Assembly: GCA_030837445.1 (NCBI GenBank)
Contig: JAUPKM010000677.1
Span: forward strand, 1-15,960
Origin: Actinomycetota bacterium
GTDB taxonomy: Bacteria > Actinomycetota > Actinomycetes > S36-B12 > UBA10799
Direction of reading: 5' to 3'
Length of the DNA stretch: 15,960 nucleotides
Each line of letters starts with the position of its first letter. Position 1 is the stretch's first letter. Positions 7,481 to 14,100 of this stretch are shown here, one piece after another. The notes beneath the pieces were generated by a model. It saw only the letters and a list, made by a program, of their open reading frames with translations, was not told the origin of the DNA and ran no database searches. The translations under genes were made by a program, and so were the position numbers.

Positions 7481-7518
7481 GACCAAGCCCTCCCCCGTTC
7501 CGTCAGAAGGGATCCGCA

Positions 7519-7634
7519 GTGCCCCGCTACTGCTTCCTGCTGCACCGGACGAGGGCTTTCTCCTGCTGGAAGAGATCTTCCACCTCGAGGACCAACTCGT
7601 ACCGAGCCACCGAACGGAGACGACCTCGTCATGA
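7519..7634 (+). pseudogene. rhaM: L-rhamnose mutarotase remnant with internal deletion
   Basis: GTG 7519, with AAGGG 7 nt upstream, begins VPRYCFLL, the typical start of L-rhamnose mutarotases (RhaM/RhaU). From 7545 a different frame reads PDEGFLLLEEIFHLEDQL and ends at TGA 7632-7634; this is the typical RhaM C-terminus. Family members are about 105 residues, so some 65-70 middle codons are missing and the junction (about 7540-7547) is out of frame. The stop still overlaps ATG 7631 of the isomerase, the coupling expected of the intact operon. The enzyme would interconvert alpha and beta anomers; no functional protein can be made from this scar. Confidence 0.78.
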
Positions 7635-8797
7635 ACGACCAGAGCGCCGTGCAGGCGACCCTGCGGCAGCAGGCGATCGAGTTGCCCTCGTGGGCCTTCG
7701 GCAACTCCGGCACCCGATTCAAGGTCTTCGCGCAGGCGGGCGTCCCGCGTGACCCGTTCGAGAAGGTCGCGGACGCCGCGCAGGTGCACGCCCACACCGG
7801 CGTGGCGCCGTCCGTCGCGCTGCACATCCCCTGGGACCTGGTCAACGACATGGGCCGGTTGCGCAAGCATGCCGAAGACCTCGGCGTCCGGCTCGGCACC
7901 GTCAACTCCAACACGTTCCAGGACGACGACTACAAGCTCGGCTCGCTGACGCACTCCGAACCCCGGATCCGGCAGAAGGCGATCGACCATCACTACCGGT
8001 GCATCGACGTCATGCACGCCACCGGGTCGAAGGACCTCAAGATCTGGCTGCCGGACGGCACGAACTACCCAGGCCAGGCGGACACCCGGGCCCGGCAGGA
8101 CCGCCTGGCGGACTCCCTCGCCCAGATCTACGCCCGCCTCGCGCCCGACCAGCGGCTGGTGCTGGAGTACAAGATCTTCGAGCCGTACTTCTACACGATG
8201 GACGTGCCCGACTGGGGCACGTCGTACGTCCACTGCCTCGCCCTCGGCGAGCGCGCCGTCGTCTGTCTCGACACGGGCCACCACGCGCCCAACACGAACA
8301 TAGAGTTCATCGTCGCCCAGCTGTTGCGCCTGGGCCGGCTGGGCGCCTTCGACTTCAACTCGCGCTTCTACGCCGACGACGACCTCATGGTCGGCGCGGC
8401 GGACCCGTTCCAGCTGTTCCGCATCATGTGGGAGGTCCGCTGTGGCGGCGGTCTCGACCCGGTCACCGGCGTGACGTTCATGCTCGACCAGTGCCACAAC
8501 ATCGAGGCGAAGATCCCCGGTCAGATCCGTTCGGTGATGAACGTGCAGGAGGCCACGGCCAAGGCGCTGCTGGTCGACACCGAGGCGCTGACGAAGGCCC
8601 AGGACGCAGGCGATGTCCTGGGGGCGAACGAGATCTTCATGGACGCTTACCACACCGACGTCCGTCCGATGCTGCGCGACCTGCGCGAGGCCATGGGGCT
8701 GGCGCCCGACCCCGTGCGCGCGTACGCCGCCTCGGGATACGCAGAGAGGATCTGCGCAGAACGCGTGGGCGGTGCCCAGGCGGGCTGGGGCGCGTAA
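7631..8797 (+). CDS. rhaI: L-rhamnose isomerase (RhaI type)
   Basis: A 388-residue TIM-barrel isomerase converting L-rhamnose to L-rhamnulose in the cytosol, of the RhaI (P. stutzeri/Gram-positive) type rather than E. coli RhaA. Recognisable segments are LPSWAFGNSGTRFKVF (18-33), GTVNSNTFQDDDYKLGSLTH (89-108), LEYKIFEPYFY (178-188), CLDTGHHAPNTNIE (212-225), SRFYADDDLMVG (244-255) and FMLDQCHNIEAKIPGQIRSV (283-302). Likely metal-binding residues, from family knowledge, are in E179/E184, D214, H217, D249-D251 and D286. It looks full length and intact. ATG 7631 overlaps the mutarotase remnant's stop (ATGA). Because that remnant is out of frame, translational coupling into this gene may be altered. 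Confidence 0.9.
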   Translation: MNDQSAVQATLRQQAIELPSWAFGNSGTRFKVFAQAGVPRDPFEKVADAAQVHAHTGVAPSVALHIPWDLVNDMGRLRKHAEDLGVRLGTVNSNTFQDDDYKLGSLTHSEPRIRQKAIDHHYRCIDVMHATGSKDLKIWLPDGTNYPGQADTRARQDRLADSLAQIYARLAPDQRLVLEYKIFEPYFYTMDVPDWGTSYVHCLALGERAVVCLDTGHHAPNTNIEFIVAQLLRLGRLGAFDFNSRFYADDDLMVGAADPFQLFRIMWEVRCGGGLDPVTGVTFMLDQCHNIEAKIPGQIRSVMNVQEATAKALLVDTEALTKAQDAGDVLGANEIFMDAYHTDVRPMLRDLREAMGLAPDPVRAYAASGYAERICAERVGGAQAGWGA

Positions 8798-8810
8798 AGG
8801 GAATCCGTCG

Positions 8811-8936
8811 ATGGACACCGAGGTCAACCCGACCGTCGCCGAACTGGTCGGCGGCGACTTCACGCACGCCACGGGCCTGCACGTACCGGTCGACGCCGGC
8901 GTCGCCGCGGCGTTCGTGCGACAGGAGGGTTCTGCG
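8811..8936 (+). pseudogene. rhaEW: Scar of bifunctional rhamnulose-1-P aldolase/lactaldehyde dehydrogenase, fused in frame to rhaB
   Basis: After the isomerase stop and an AAAGGG ribosome site, ATG 8811 starts MDTEVNPTVAELV. NPTVAELV is the usual N-terminus of actinobacterial RhaEW. It is followed directly by GGDFTHATGLHVPVDAGV and AAAFVR, the usual extreme C-terminus of the same protein (the end of its short-chain dehydrogenase domain). Members are about 680 residues, so around 640 codons are missing. The expected stop is also absent: the frame runs without interruption through RQEGSA into ATG 8937 of rhamnulokinase. Initiation at 8811 would give a 539-residue kinase with a 42-residue leader. 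Both aldolase and dehydrogenase activities of this gene are lost. Confidence 0.78.
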
Positions 8937-10430
8937 ATGAGTGCGGCAGGCGGGCACGGCTGCTTCGTGGCGGTCGACCTCGGAGCCACCAGCGGCCGGG
9001 TCGTGCTCGCCCGCGTGGGCCCGGGGCGGCTGGAGCTGGAGGAGGTGCACCGCTTCGCCAACTCCGCGGTGCACCTGCCCGGCGGCGGTCCGGGCGGCGG
9101 CCTGCACTGGGACGTCCTGGGCCTGTTCCGCGAGGTCCTTGCCGGGCTGCGGGGCGTGGGCCCCCGTCTGGCCGACGGTGAGCGGGTCACCAGCATCGGC
9201 ATCGACACCTGGGCGGTGGACTACGGGCTCCTGGACGCCGGGGGCGAGCTGCTCGGGCTGCCGTTCTGCTACCGCGACGAACGCACGTCGCGCGACGGCG
9301 GCGGGGTGGAGCGTGTGCACGGCGTGGCGCCGCACCCCGAGTTGTACAGGCGCAACGGCCTGCAGTTCCTGCCGTTCAACACGCTGTACCAGCTGGCCGC
9401 CGAGCCGCCGTCCCGACTCGCGGCCGCCTCGACGATGCTGCTCCTGCCCGACCTGCTCGCTTACTGGCTCACCGGCGCCGTCGGGGCCGAGGTCACCAAC
9501 GCCTCGACCACCGGGCTGCTCGACCCCCGCACCCGAGCGTGGGACGCCGAGCTCGCCGAACGGCTCGGCGTCCCCGCCTCGCTGCTGCCGCCGCTGCGAC
9601 ACCCGGGCGAAGTGCTCGGCACGCTACTGCCGCACGTCGCCGCCGCGATCGGCCTGCCCGCCTCCACCCCGGTGGTCGCGGTCGGCTCGCACGACACGGC
9701 GTCCGCGGTGGTCGCCGTCCCCGCGACGAACGGCGCGCGGGCGGCCTACATCTCCTCCGGGACATGGTCCCTGGTGGGGGTCGAGCTCGACGCGCCCGTC
9801 CTCTCCGCGGACTCACTGACCGCGAACTTCACCAACGAGGGCGGGGTCGACGGTCGCGTCCGCTTCCTGCGGAACGTGACGGGCCTGTGGCTCCTCACCG
9901 AGAGCCTGCGCACCTGGCACGCCACGGGATCCGACGTCGAGCTGTCGGCTGTGCTGACCGCTGCCGCACAGGTGCCCGACGGCGGGCCCATCGTCGACGT
10001 CGCCGACCCGGCGTTCATGCCGCCCGGGGACATGCCCGCGCGGATCGCGGCGGCCTGCCGCGTCTCCGGACAGGAGCCCCCCGTGGGACAGGCAGACGTC
10101 GTCCGCTGCATCCTCGACAGCCTCGCCGCGGCCTACGCCCGCGCCGTCGCCGACGCCGCCCGGCTGTCCGCCCGCAGGCCCGAGATCGTGCACATGGTCG
10201 GCGGCGGGTCGCGCAACGCCCTCCTGGCGAGACTCACCGCGCGTTCGACCGGCCTGCTAGTGATCACCGGTCCTGTCGAGGCGACCGCCCTCGGCAACGC
10301 GCTCGTCCAGGCCCGCGCGGCCGGCACGGTGAAGGGCGACCTCGAGACTCTCCGCGCCCTGGTGCGTGCCACCCAGCCGCTGCACCGGGTCCACCCGGAT
10401 GGGGCCGTGTTCCCGGCAGGGACCGGGTAG
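8937..10430 (+). CDS. rhaB: Rhamnulokinase (FGGY family)
   Basis: A 497-residue kinase that phosphorylates L-rhamnulose to L-rhamnulose-1-phosphate with ATP. The N-terminal phosphate loop is VAVDLGATSGRV (11-22, with Asp14). SIGIDTWAVDYGLLD (87-101) and the RNGLQFLPFNTLYQL segment (139-153) match RhaB. Catalytic Asp253 is in GSHDTASAV, the counterpart of E. coli Asp237. YISSGTWSLVGVE and the C-terminal MVGGGSRN adenosine-site motif are present. ATG 8937 is preferred because AGGAGG (8923-8928) lies 8 nt upstream, and MSAAGGHGCFVAVD is a normal start. An upstream in-frame start at 8811 is possible because of the rhaEW scar. The gene looks intact to its TAG stop. Confidence 0.9.
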   Translation: MSAAGGHGCFVAVDLGATSGRVVLARVGPGRLELEEVHRFANSAVHLPGGGPGGGLHWDVLGLFREVLAGLRGVGPRLADGERVTSIGIDTWAVDYGLLDAGGELLGLPFCYRDERTSRDGGGVERVHGVAPHPELYRRNGLQFLPFNTLYQLAAEPPSRLAAASTMLLLPDLLAYWLTGAVGAEVTNASTTGLLDPRTRAWDAELAERLGVPASLLPPLRHPGEVLGTLLPHVAAAIGLPASTPVVAVGSHDTASAVVAVPATNGARAAYISSGTWSLVGVELDAPVLSADSLTANFTNEGGVDGRVRFLRNVTGLWLLTESLRTWHATGSDVELSAVLTAAAQVPDGGPIVDVADPAFMPPGDMPARIAAACRVSGQEPPVGQADVVRCILDSLAAAYARAVADAARLSARRPEIVHMVGGGSRNALLARLTARSTGLLVITGPVEATALGNALVQARAAGTVKGDLETLRALVRATQPLHRVHPDGAVFPAGTG

Positions 10431-10513
10431 CCGGAGGCGACGACGTCGACCTCGGCCTCGGCCTCCAACCCGTGCTCGGCCATCCGTCGCCGGTAACTGT
10501 CCAGACGGGCGGT
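10424..10513 (-). pseudogene. Possible LacI-family effector-domain fragment
   Basis: The minus-strand frame reads TARLDSYRRRMAEHGLEAEA followed by EVDVVASGYP. This resembles the R-x-x-GYRxAMxEHGL segment of LacI/GalR effector domains. It overlaps the end of rhaB by a few bases, and no start or remaining domain is seen. Part of the Glu/Ala stretch comes from a GGCCTC-type repeat, so chance resemblance is possible. Confidence 0.3.
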
Positions 10514-10626
10514 CTGGGGCGGTGTTGGCACGGGGCCAGCTTGGCAGGGTCAGCCGTCGGTTCCTGCCGCGGTCACAGCCCCGGCTCACGTAGGCGGCGT
10601 CGGTCCGCAGGGCCTACTGATCGGGT

Positions 10627-10701
10627 TCAGGTGGTCTCTCGTTGCACGACCCGGGCCGGGGGGTCGATGCGCACGCTGGACAGGGCCAGCACGAACAGGC
10701 C
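10627..10701 (-). pseudogene. Possible LacI-family C-terminal fragment
   Basis: The minus-strand frame ends ALSSVRIDPPARVVQRETT with TGA at 10627-10629. LacI-family proteins have LxSVRIDP some 35-45 residues before a VVxRETT-like end, so this looks like the end of such a protein with about 25 codons removed between SVRIDP and PARVV. It lies upstream (minus sense) of the fragment at 10424-10513, so the two are not colinear parts of one gene. Support is weak and by eye only. Confidence 0.27.
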
Positions 10702-11108
10702 AGCCAGCGGCGTGCGGCAGCCCCAGCTCGGCGGCGTGCTGGGCGGCGACGCGGGCCCGCGCATCCGCCCATTGCCCGCCCGGAGGCTACGTCCCCGCAG
10801 CGGCCCGGACTCGGACTCGGACTCGGACTCAACATCCTTCTGCACCCGGCAGGCGCCGGTCGTCGAGCGCCCCCCTAACAGGATGTGGCAGGATCATCAC
10901 GCATTGCCTCCCAGCCGTGGCCCCCGAGAAGGCGTGGCGGGACAAGCAAGCCGACAGTGATGGGTGTGGCTGTGTCGAGGAAGCGGCAGCGCTCGTGGGA
11001 GCGTACGCGGAGCTGGAGGAGTCCGGCGAGTGCGGCCCGGCAACGCTTGCCTTGCTCCGCCGTCTGGGCGCCCAAGTGGTGGCCACCAGCTCCTTCCCGC
11101 CGCCGGAC
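10702..11108. other. No supportable gene; degraded sequence
   Basis: Apart from the GGACTC repeat at 10807-10830, I see no gene I can name here. The plus-strand frame from 10917 contains a protein-like stretch (ESGECGPATLALLRRLGAQV at about 11022-11081) leading into the phosphatase remnant, but I do not recognise it. The sequence looks like eroded coding DNA. Confidence 0.4.
10807..10830. repeat. Four tandem copies of GGACTC
   Basis: A perfect hexanucleotide repeat, 24 bp in all. It would read Glu-Ser repeatedly on the minus strand and Asp-Ser or Gly-Leu on the plus strand, but no credible gene contains it. Confidence 0.85.
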
Positions 11109-11509
11109 GGACACCGGCGCTGGACCGACGTCCCGCTGGACGACGTCGGTCTCGGCGAGGCCTGGCGGCTCGCGCCCGTTGTGGCCTCGCTGGCACCGCG
11201 CCTGATCGTCACCGGTGACCTCGTCCGTGCGTCGGTTCCCCGACGGCTGCGGCCGCAGGTCGTGACCTGGCGGGTGCGGGTCCGCCCTTCGTCCTGGTCG
11301 CCCACGGCAACACGATCGCCGCGCTGGTCGGGGTGCTGCTCGCCCTACCGGTCACACGATGGCCCGAGCACGACCTCGGCAACGGCCTGGGGATCCGGCT
11401 CCGGCGGGGGTCGGACGACCCGTTGGCGCAGCGTGGGCCGGGTCAGCCCCCCAGGGTCCGGCGAGCCCAGCTGACCACGTCCGCGGGCGCGGCGAGCAGT
11501 CGTGCGTGA
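11109..11509 (+). pseudogene. Histidine phosphatase (phosphoglycerate-mutase-like) remnant with internal deletion
   Basis: In one frame (11109-11231) the sequence reads GHRRWTDVPLDDVGLGEA then RLAPVVASLAPRLIVTGDLVRA. This matches the region after the first catalytic histidine of histidine phosphatases (GHTDVPLTxxGxxQA, then SDLxRA). In another frame from 11282 it reads PPFVLVAHGNTIAALVGVLL then ALPVTRWPEHDLGNG, the region with the second catalytic histidine, and ends at TGA 11507-11509. About 80 codons between the two are missing and the join (about 11232-11282) is frameshifted. The N-terminal RHG motif is also absent. No active enzyme is expected. Confidence 0.5.
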
Positions 11510-11650
11510 TCAGACGCGACGTGGTCCACGTCCAGGAAGCATTCGGAGACCTTGCGGGCCGCGCCTCTCCCCGCCTCGTCACGGCGGTGCGTCCGAACGA
11601 CGCCAGCCACCGGGCACTCGGGCGCCTCGACGGCGACCGGCCGGCGAAGG
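11443..11650 (-). other. Unrecognised C-terminal coding fragment
   Basis: The minus-strand frame ends at 11443 with a protein-like sequence including ECPVAGVVRTHRRDEAGRG, SECFLDVDHVASDHARLLAA and DVVSWARRTLGG. It overlaps the phosphatase remnant's tail on the opposite strand and abuts the IS701-like fragment. I cannot assign a family, and it may be a shadow or a broken gene. Confidence 0.25.
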
Positions 11651-11760
11651 ATTCCTCGACCTTCCAGCGGGTCCCAGCGACGCGTACCAGATCGGTCAGG
11701 GGTCGTCGGGCCGTGGGCTGTGGAGGCGGGAGGGCGTCTGCTCCCACAGGGTTGGCACTG
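11646..11760 (-). pseudogene. IS701/IS4-like DDE transposase fragment
   Basis: The minus strand reads LTDLVRVAGTRWKVEESFAG (to 11646), the signature around the catalytic Glu of IS701-type transposases (LxxLVRVAGxRWxVEESFQ). It is preceded in a shifted frame by HSPRPDDP, the usual lead-in. Sequence on both sides is out of frame or unrecognisable, so only the stump around the third acidic residue survives. Confidence 0.6.
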
Positions 11761-11834
11761 CCCTGGCACGTCGCCTGTGACGGCTCGGGTGATCCGGGTC
11801 GGTTGCTGGCGGGCGGGCTGGTCGCGGTCCGGAT

Positions 11835-12113
11835 CTATCTGGCTGATACAGGGGTGTGGAGCAGGTCGGCTGTCTTCTGGTAGGCGATGTGCCTGTTGTG
11901 CTGCCGCTGCTCTCGTACGGCCTGGTCGGGTGACCACAGGGCTTGTCGCCCGGGGTGGTAGGTCTGCACGATCTTGAGGTTCCGGTCGTATGGAAGGTCC
12001 GGATGACGTCGTACGAGACGACGCCAGACATCCTGCTCATCCCTGCCCCGCAGCAGCACGACCTGTCCTGGATGAACCTCGACCGACAGCAGTTCCAGCT
12101 CAAACCTCGGGCC
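11835..12113 (-). other. Conserved-looking C-terminal fragment of unknown protein
   Basis: The minus-strand frame has strongly protein-like composition, with FELELLSVEVHPGQVVLLRG, DVWRRLVRRHPDLPYDRNLK, IVQTYHPGRQALW and HNRHIAYQKTADLLHTP before a stop at 11835. The HP-rich motif faintly recalls uracil-DNA-glycosylase-like folds, but I cannot support that. No plausible N-terminus is seen upstream: the frame becomes unconvincing above about 12113, shortly before the IS256 remnant. Confidence 0.35.
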
Positions 12114-12199
12114 CTCTGCCGAGGCCGCCCCAGGGACGTCGTCACCACCCCACCCATCGACGTGAAGCAAGTCGCAGCCTTGCTTCTTGAGCGGGGAAG

Positions 12200-12672
12200 G
12201 TGTGGGTGATGCCGCACAGCGTCTGCGACCAGACCGACTCCGCCAGCGTGCACGCCCAATTCGACTCGCTCGTCGAGTCGATAGCGGACAAGCTGCCGAA
12301 GGCTGCCGACCACCTCGCGGAAACCCACATCGACGTCTTGACCTTCACCGCCTTCCCCAAGAAGATGTGGCGCCAGGCGCGGTCCACCAATCCTTCGTGG
12401 GGACGGTTGAACCGGGAGATCCGCCGACCGACGTGGCCGGTGTCTTCGGCGACCGGGACGCCGTGATCCGCCTGGTGGGCGCAGTCCCTACCGAGCACCA
12501 CGACGAACGGATCACAGGCCGGCCCGACGTCATCCTGGAGGTCCTCAAGACCAGCCGACTTACCGCCGTCCCCAGCGACCTGACCACCGACACCACCCCA
12601 CGGGACTCGACGCGCATCGGCGCCCGAGAAAGATCCGCCACCATGGGCAGAGTTGACGGATTTCACCCATAG
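12200..12672 (+). pseudogene. Degenerate IS256-family transposase fragment
   Basis: From 12200 one frame gives SVCDQTDSASVHAQFDSLVE, then ADKLPKAADHLAETHIDVL, TFTAFPKKMWRQ and LNREIRRPT. This is the C-terminal third of IS256/Mutator transposases (family: FPxxxWRQIWSNNPxERLNREIRRRTDVVGIFPDR). Near 12430 the frame shifts and continues PTDVAGVFGDRDAVIRLVGA then HHDERITGRPDVILEVLK, the counterpart of the tail at the window's left edge. It ends at TAG 12670-12672. Multiple substitutions of conserved positions (for example HDERITGRP against HDEWIEGRR) and a frameshift show an old, dead copy. The N-terminal two thirds are missing. Confidence 0.75.
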
Positions 12673-12772
12673 GCCTCTACCGGAGAGCCTCAACAAGGCT
12701 GCATTGACGTCTCTTGCACTCCAGGAAATTCCGACCGCACGCACACCCGTTTCCTGCGGATGCGCCGGACAT

Positions 12773-12789
12773 GGGGGCACGAATCCCCC
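12773..12789. other. Small hairpin in the gene-free stretch before the WXG gene
   Basis: GGGGG (12773-12777) pairs with CCCCC (12785-12789) around CACGAAT. It lies in the 264-nt stretch between the IS256 remnant and GTG 12937, where I see no gene. From about 12790 the sequence is noticeably T-rich and lower in GC, consistent with a promoter region for the following gene. Confidence 0.3.
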
Positions 12790-12924
12790 TGGTATCTGGC
12801 TAGGTCTCTGTTGATCTTCTGGTCGGGTGTGTTGTGTCCTGGTTTGCGTTCTGGGGTCCAACCTGTTTGGATCTTCGCGTGTCCGAGTCCGGGATTGCAT
12901 CGCAGCCGTCGTATGACGGGTCAA

Positions 12925-12930
12925 TAGGCT
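12925..12930 (+). promoter_or_regulatory. -10 element suggesting a leaderless transcript
   Basis: TAGGCT fits the actinobacterial TANNNT -10 consensus and lies 6 nt before GTG 12937. No Shine-Dalgarno sequence precedes that start. This spacing is typical of leaderless mRNAs in actinobacteria, so transcription probably starts at or next to the GTG. No convincing -35 was found. Confidence 0.5.
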
Positions 12931-12936
12931 GCGCTC

Positions 12937-13212
12937 GTGAGTGACCCTTCGGCGTTGCGTCTCGCTGCGTCCCGGTGCCGATCCGCGGCTGGTCGTATCC
13001 GCGAACTCGCCTCGCCCGTGCCGGACGGGGTCTTGGCGGTGAGTCGTCGCCATCCGGTCGAGCGGGTGTGGGCGGGGCCGAACGCCAACACGTTCACCGA
13101 CGGTGTCAACGACGCGACCCGGGCGATGAAGAACGCGGTCCAGGACGCGCTCGACTACGCCGATGCCCTGATCCGGCGTGCGGGGCAACCCGTTCCACCC
13201 ACCCTGCGGTGA
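12937..13212 (+). CDS. Small helical WXG100-like protein
   Basis: A 91-residue protein with two predicted helices separated by a turn: residues about 5-27 (ALRLAASRCRSAAGRIRELA) and about 50-82 (NTFTDGVNDATRAMKNAVQD, then ALDYADALIRR). Between them is VWAG, with Trp45 and Gly47 forming a W-x-G motif at the right place for ESX/WXG100 substrates. The length is also typical (about 100). I do not see the YxxxD/E export signal near the C-terminus, so it could be the partner subunit or simply WXG-like. The start lacks a ribosome site, in line with a leaderless transcript. It converges on the minus-strand cluster, whose genes are of a type VII secretion-associated kind, with a 33-nt gap. Confidence 0.55.
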   Translation: MSDPSALRLAASRCRSAAGRIRELASPVPDGVLAVSRRHPVERVWAGPNANTFTDGVNDATRAMKNAVQDALDYADALIRRAGQPVPPTLR

Positions 13213-13245
13213 CGCCGCAGGCCCCGCCGAGGAGAACTGCCGGGG

Positions 13246-14100
13246 TCAGCCGACAACGGCCTGCACGATCTGCAAGAGGGCGTGCCACAGCGTGTAGGAC
13301 GGCAGAGGGCGCAGCTCCACCGTCGCAGCGCCCGGGGTTGCGATCACCTGATAGCTGCCTCGGGCTCCGGCCCGGAGCACGCACAGTGCCTGCTCGGAAT
13401 CCGCCGAGCCCAGGCCCCACAGGCACCAGGGTTCGGCCCAGACGGCCGCGAGGTGGTCATCGGCCTGCGGTGGCAGGGGAACAGGCCGGCCGTCGACGCG
13501 CTGCTCGAACAACGCACGGTCGATGGTGGTCGGGCTGACAGCGAAGGTCCAGGCCGGAGCGGTACCCGTCCAGGAGGCGATCGCGGCCGGGACCCACTCC
13601 ACCTCCACGGTGTCCAGGACCAGCAGCGACAGGTCCTGGACGTCGTCCGGCGGGGTAGGGGGCGGCGAGGTGGTCAGGACCACGGCCGTGGTCCTGACCA
13701 TGAGGATCTCCATCCCATGCTGGCGCCCCTCAGCGGTGGCATCCACCCGCAATCTCGCATCGATGGTGGCCAAGGTCTCGGCGAGGGGCCGACCGGTCTC
13801 GCTGAGCCGTCCGTCGTCGGTCAGCAGGCCGCTGCCGATCAGCGCGTCCAGGGCTACGGCCTCGTCCGGGTCGAGACGACGGCGCTTGAGGCGCCCTGCG
13901 CGTGCCCGGGGCAGCAGGGTCCAGCCCGTCCAGGGCAGTTTCGGACCCGGACGACGGTAGGGCTGGACCCCGGCGAGCCAGGCATAGCTCTCCAGATCCG
14001 TGTCGTGAGCTGAGGCGTGCTCGTCCAGCACGGCCGCTGCCCCTGGTCGACGAGCGCTGGGTGGGAGCACCGGGTGGGGCGGGCGCAGGGGGTCGGTCAT
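13246..14100 (-). CDS. Hypothetical protein, possibly EspG-like (ESX-associated)
   Basis: A 284-residue soluble protein starting MTDPLRPPHPVLPPS at ATG 14100, which overlaps the previous gene's stop as ATGA. A Pro-rich N-terminus is followed by ESYAWLAGVQPYRRPGPKLPW, an acidic-basic helix region (DPDEAVALDALIGSGLLTDD), a beta-rich middle (LSLLVLDTVEVEWVPAAI) and a C-terminal half with WCLWGLGS and SYTLWHALLQIVQAVVG. The size, alpha/beta make-up and neighbours would suit an EspG-type chaperone for WXG/PPE-like substrates, but I see no diagnostic motif, so this is inference. The gene contains an exceptional pair of inverted repeats (13612-13700). Confidence 0.6.
   Translation of the reverse strand: MTDPLRPPHPVLPPSARRPGAAAVLDEHASAHDTDLESYAWLAGVQPYRRPGPKLPWTGWTLLPRARAGRLKRRRLDPDEAVALDALIGSGLLTDDGRLSETGRPLAETLATIDARLRVDATAEGRQHGMEILMVRTTAVVLTTSPPPTPPDDVQDLSLLVLDTVEVEWVPAAIASWTGTAPAWTFAVSPTTIDRALFEQRVDGRPVPLPPQADDHLAAVWAEPWCLWGLGSADSEQALCVLRAGARGSYQVIATPGAATVELRPLPSYTLWHALLQIVQAVVG
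13612..13700. repeat. Inverted repeat followed by a perfect 30-bp palindrome within a coding region
   Basis: GTCCAGGACC (13612-13621) and GGTCCTGGAC (13632-13641) are perfect 10-bp arms around a 10-nt loop. At 13671-13700 the sequence is a perfect 30-bp palindrome with no loop: the first half is TGGTCAGGACCACGG and the second half is its exact reverse complement. The core CAGGACC/GGTCCTG thus occurs four times in alternating orientation within 82 nt. Confidence 0.95.

Noticed and set aside
6334..7914. Long minus-strand open frame (526 codons) opposite rhaS and the start of rhaI
   Set aside because: It runs antisense to well-supported genes. Its open length follows from high GC codon bias, and the product is Gly/Arg/Asp-rich without domain features.
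7394..9208. Long minus-strand open frame (604 codons) opposite rhaI
   Set aside because: It is antisense to an intact isomerase and the kinase start, with composition typical of a GC-rich shadow frame.
13203..13250. Possible bidirectional terminator between the convergent WXG gene and the minus-strand cluster
   Set aside because: Only a weak CCCCG/CGGGG pairing and no T-tract; not strong enough to report as a feature.
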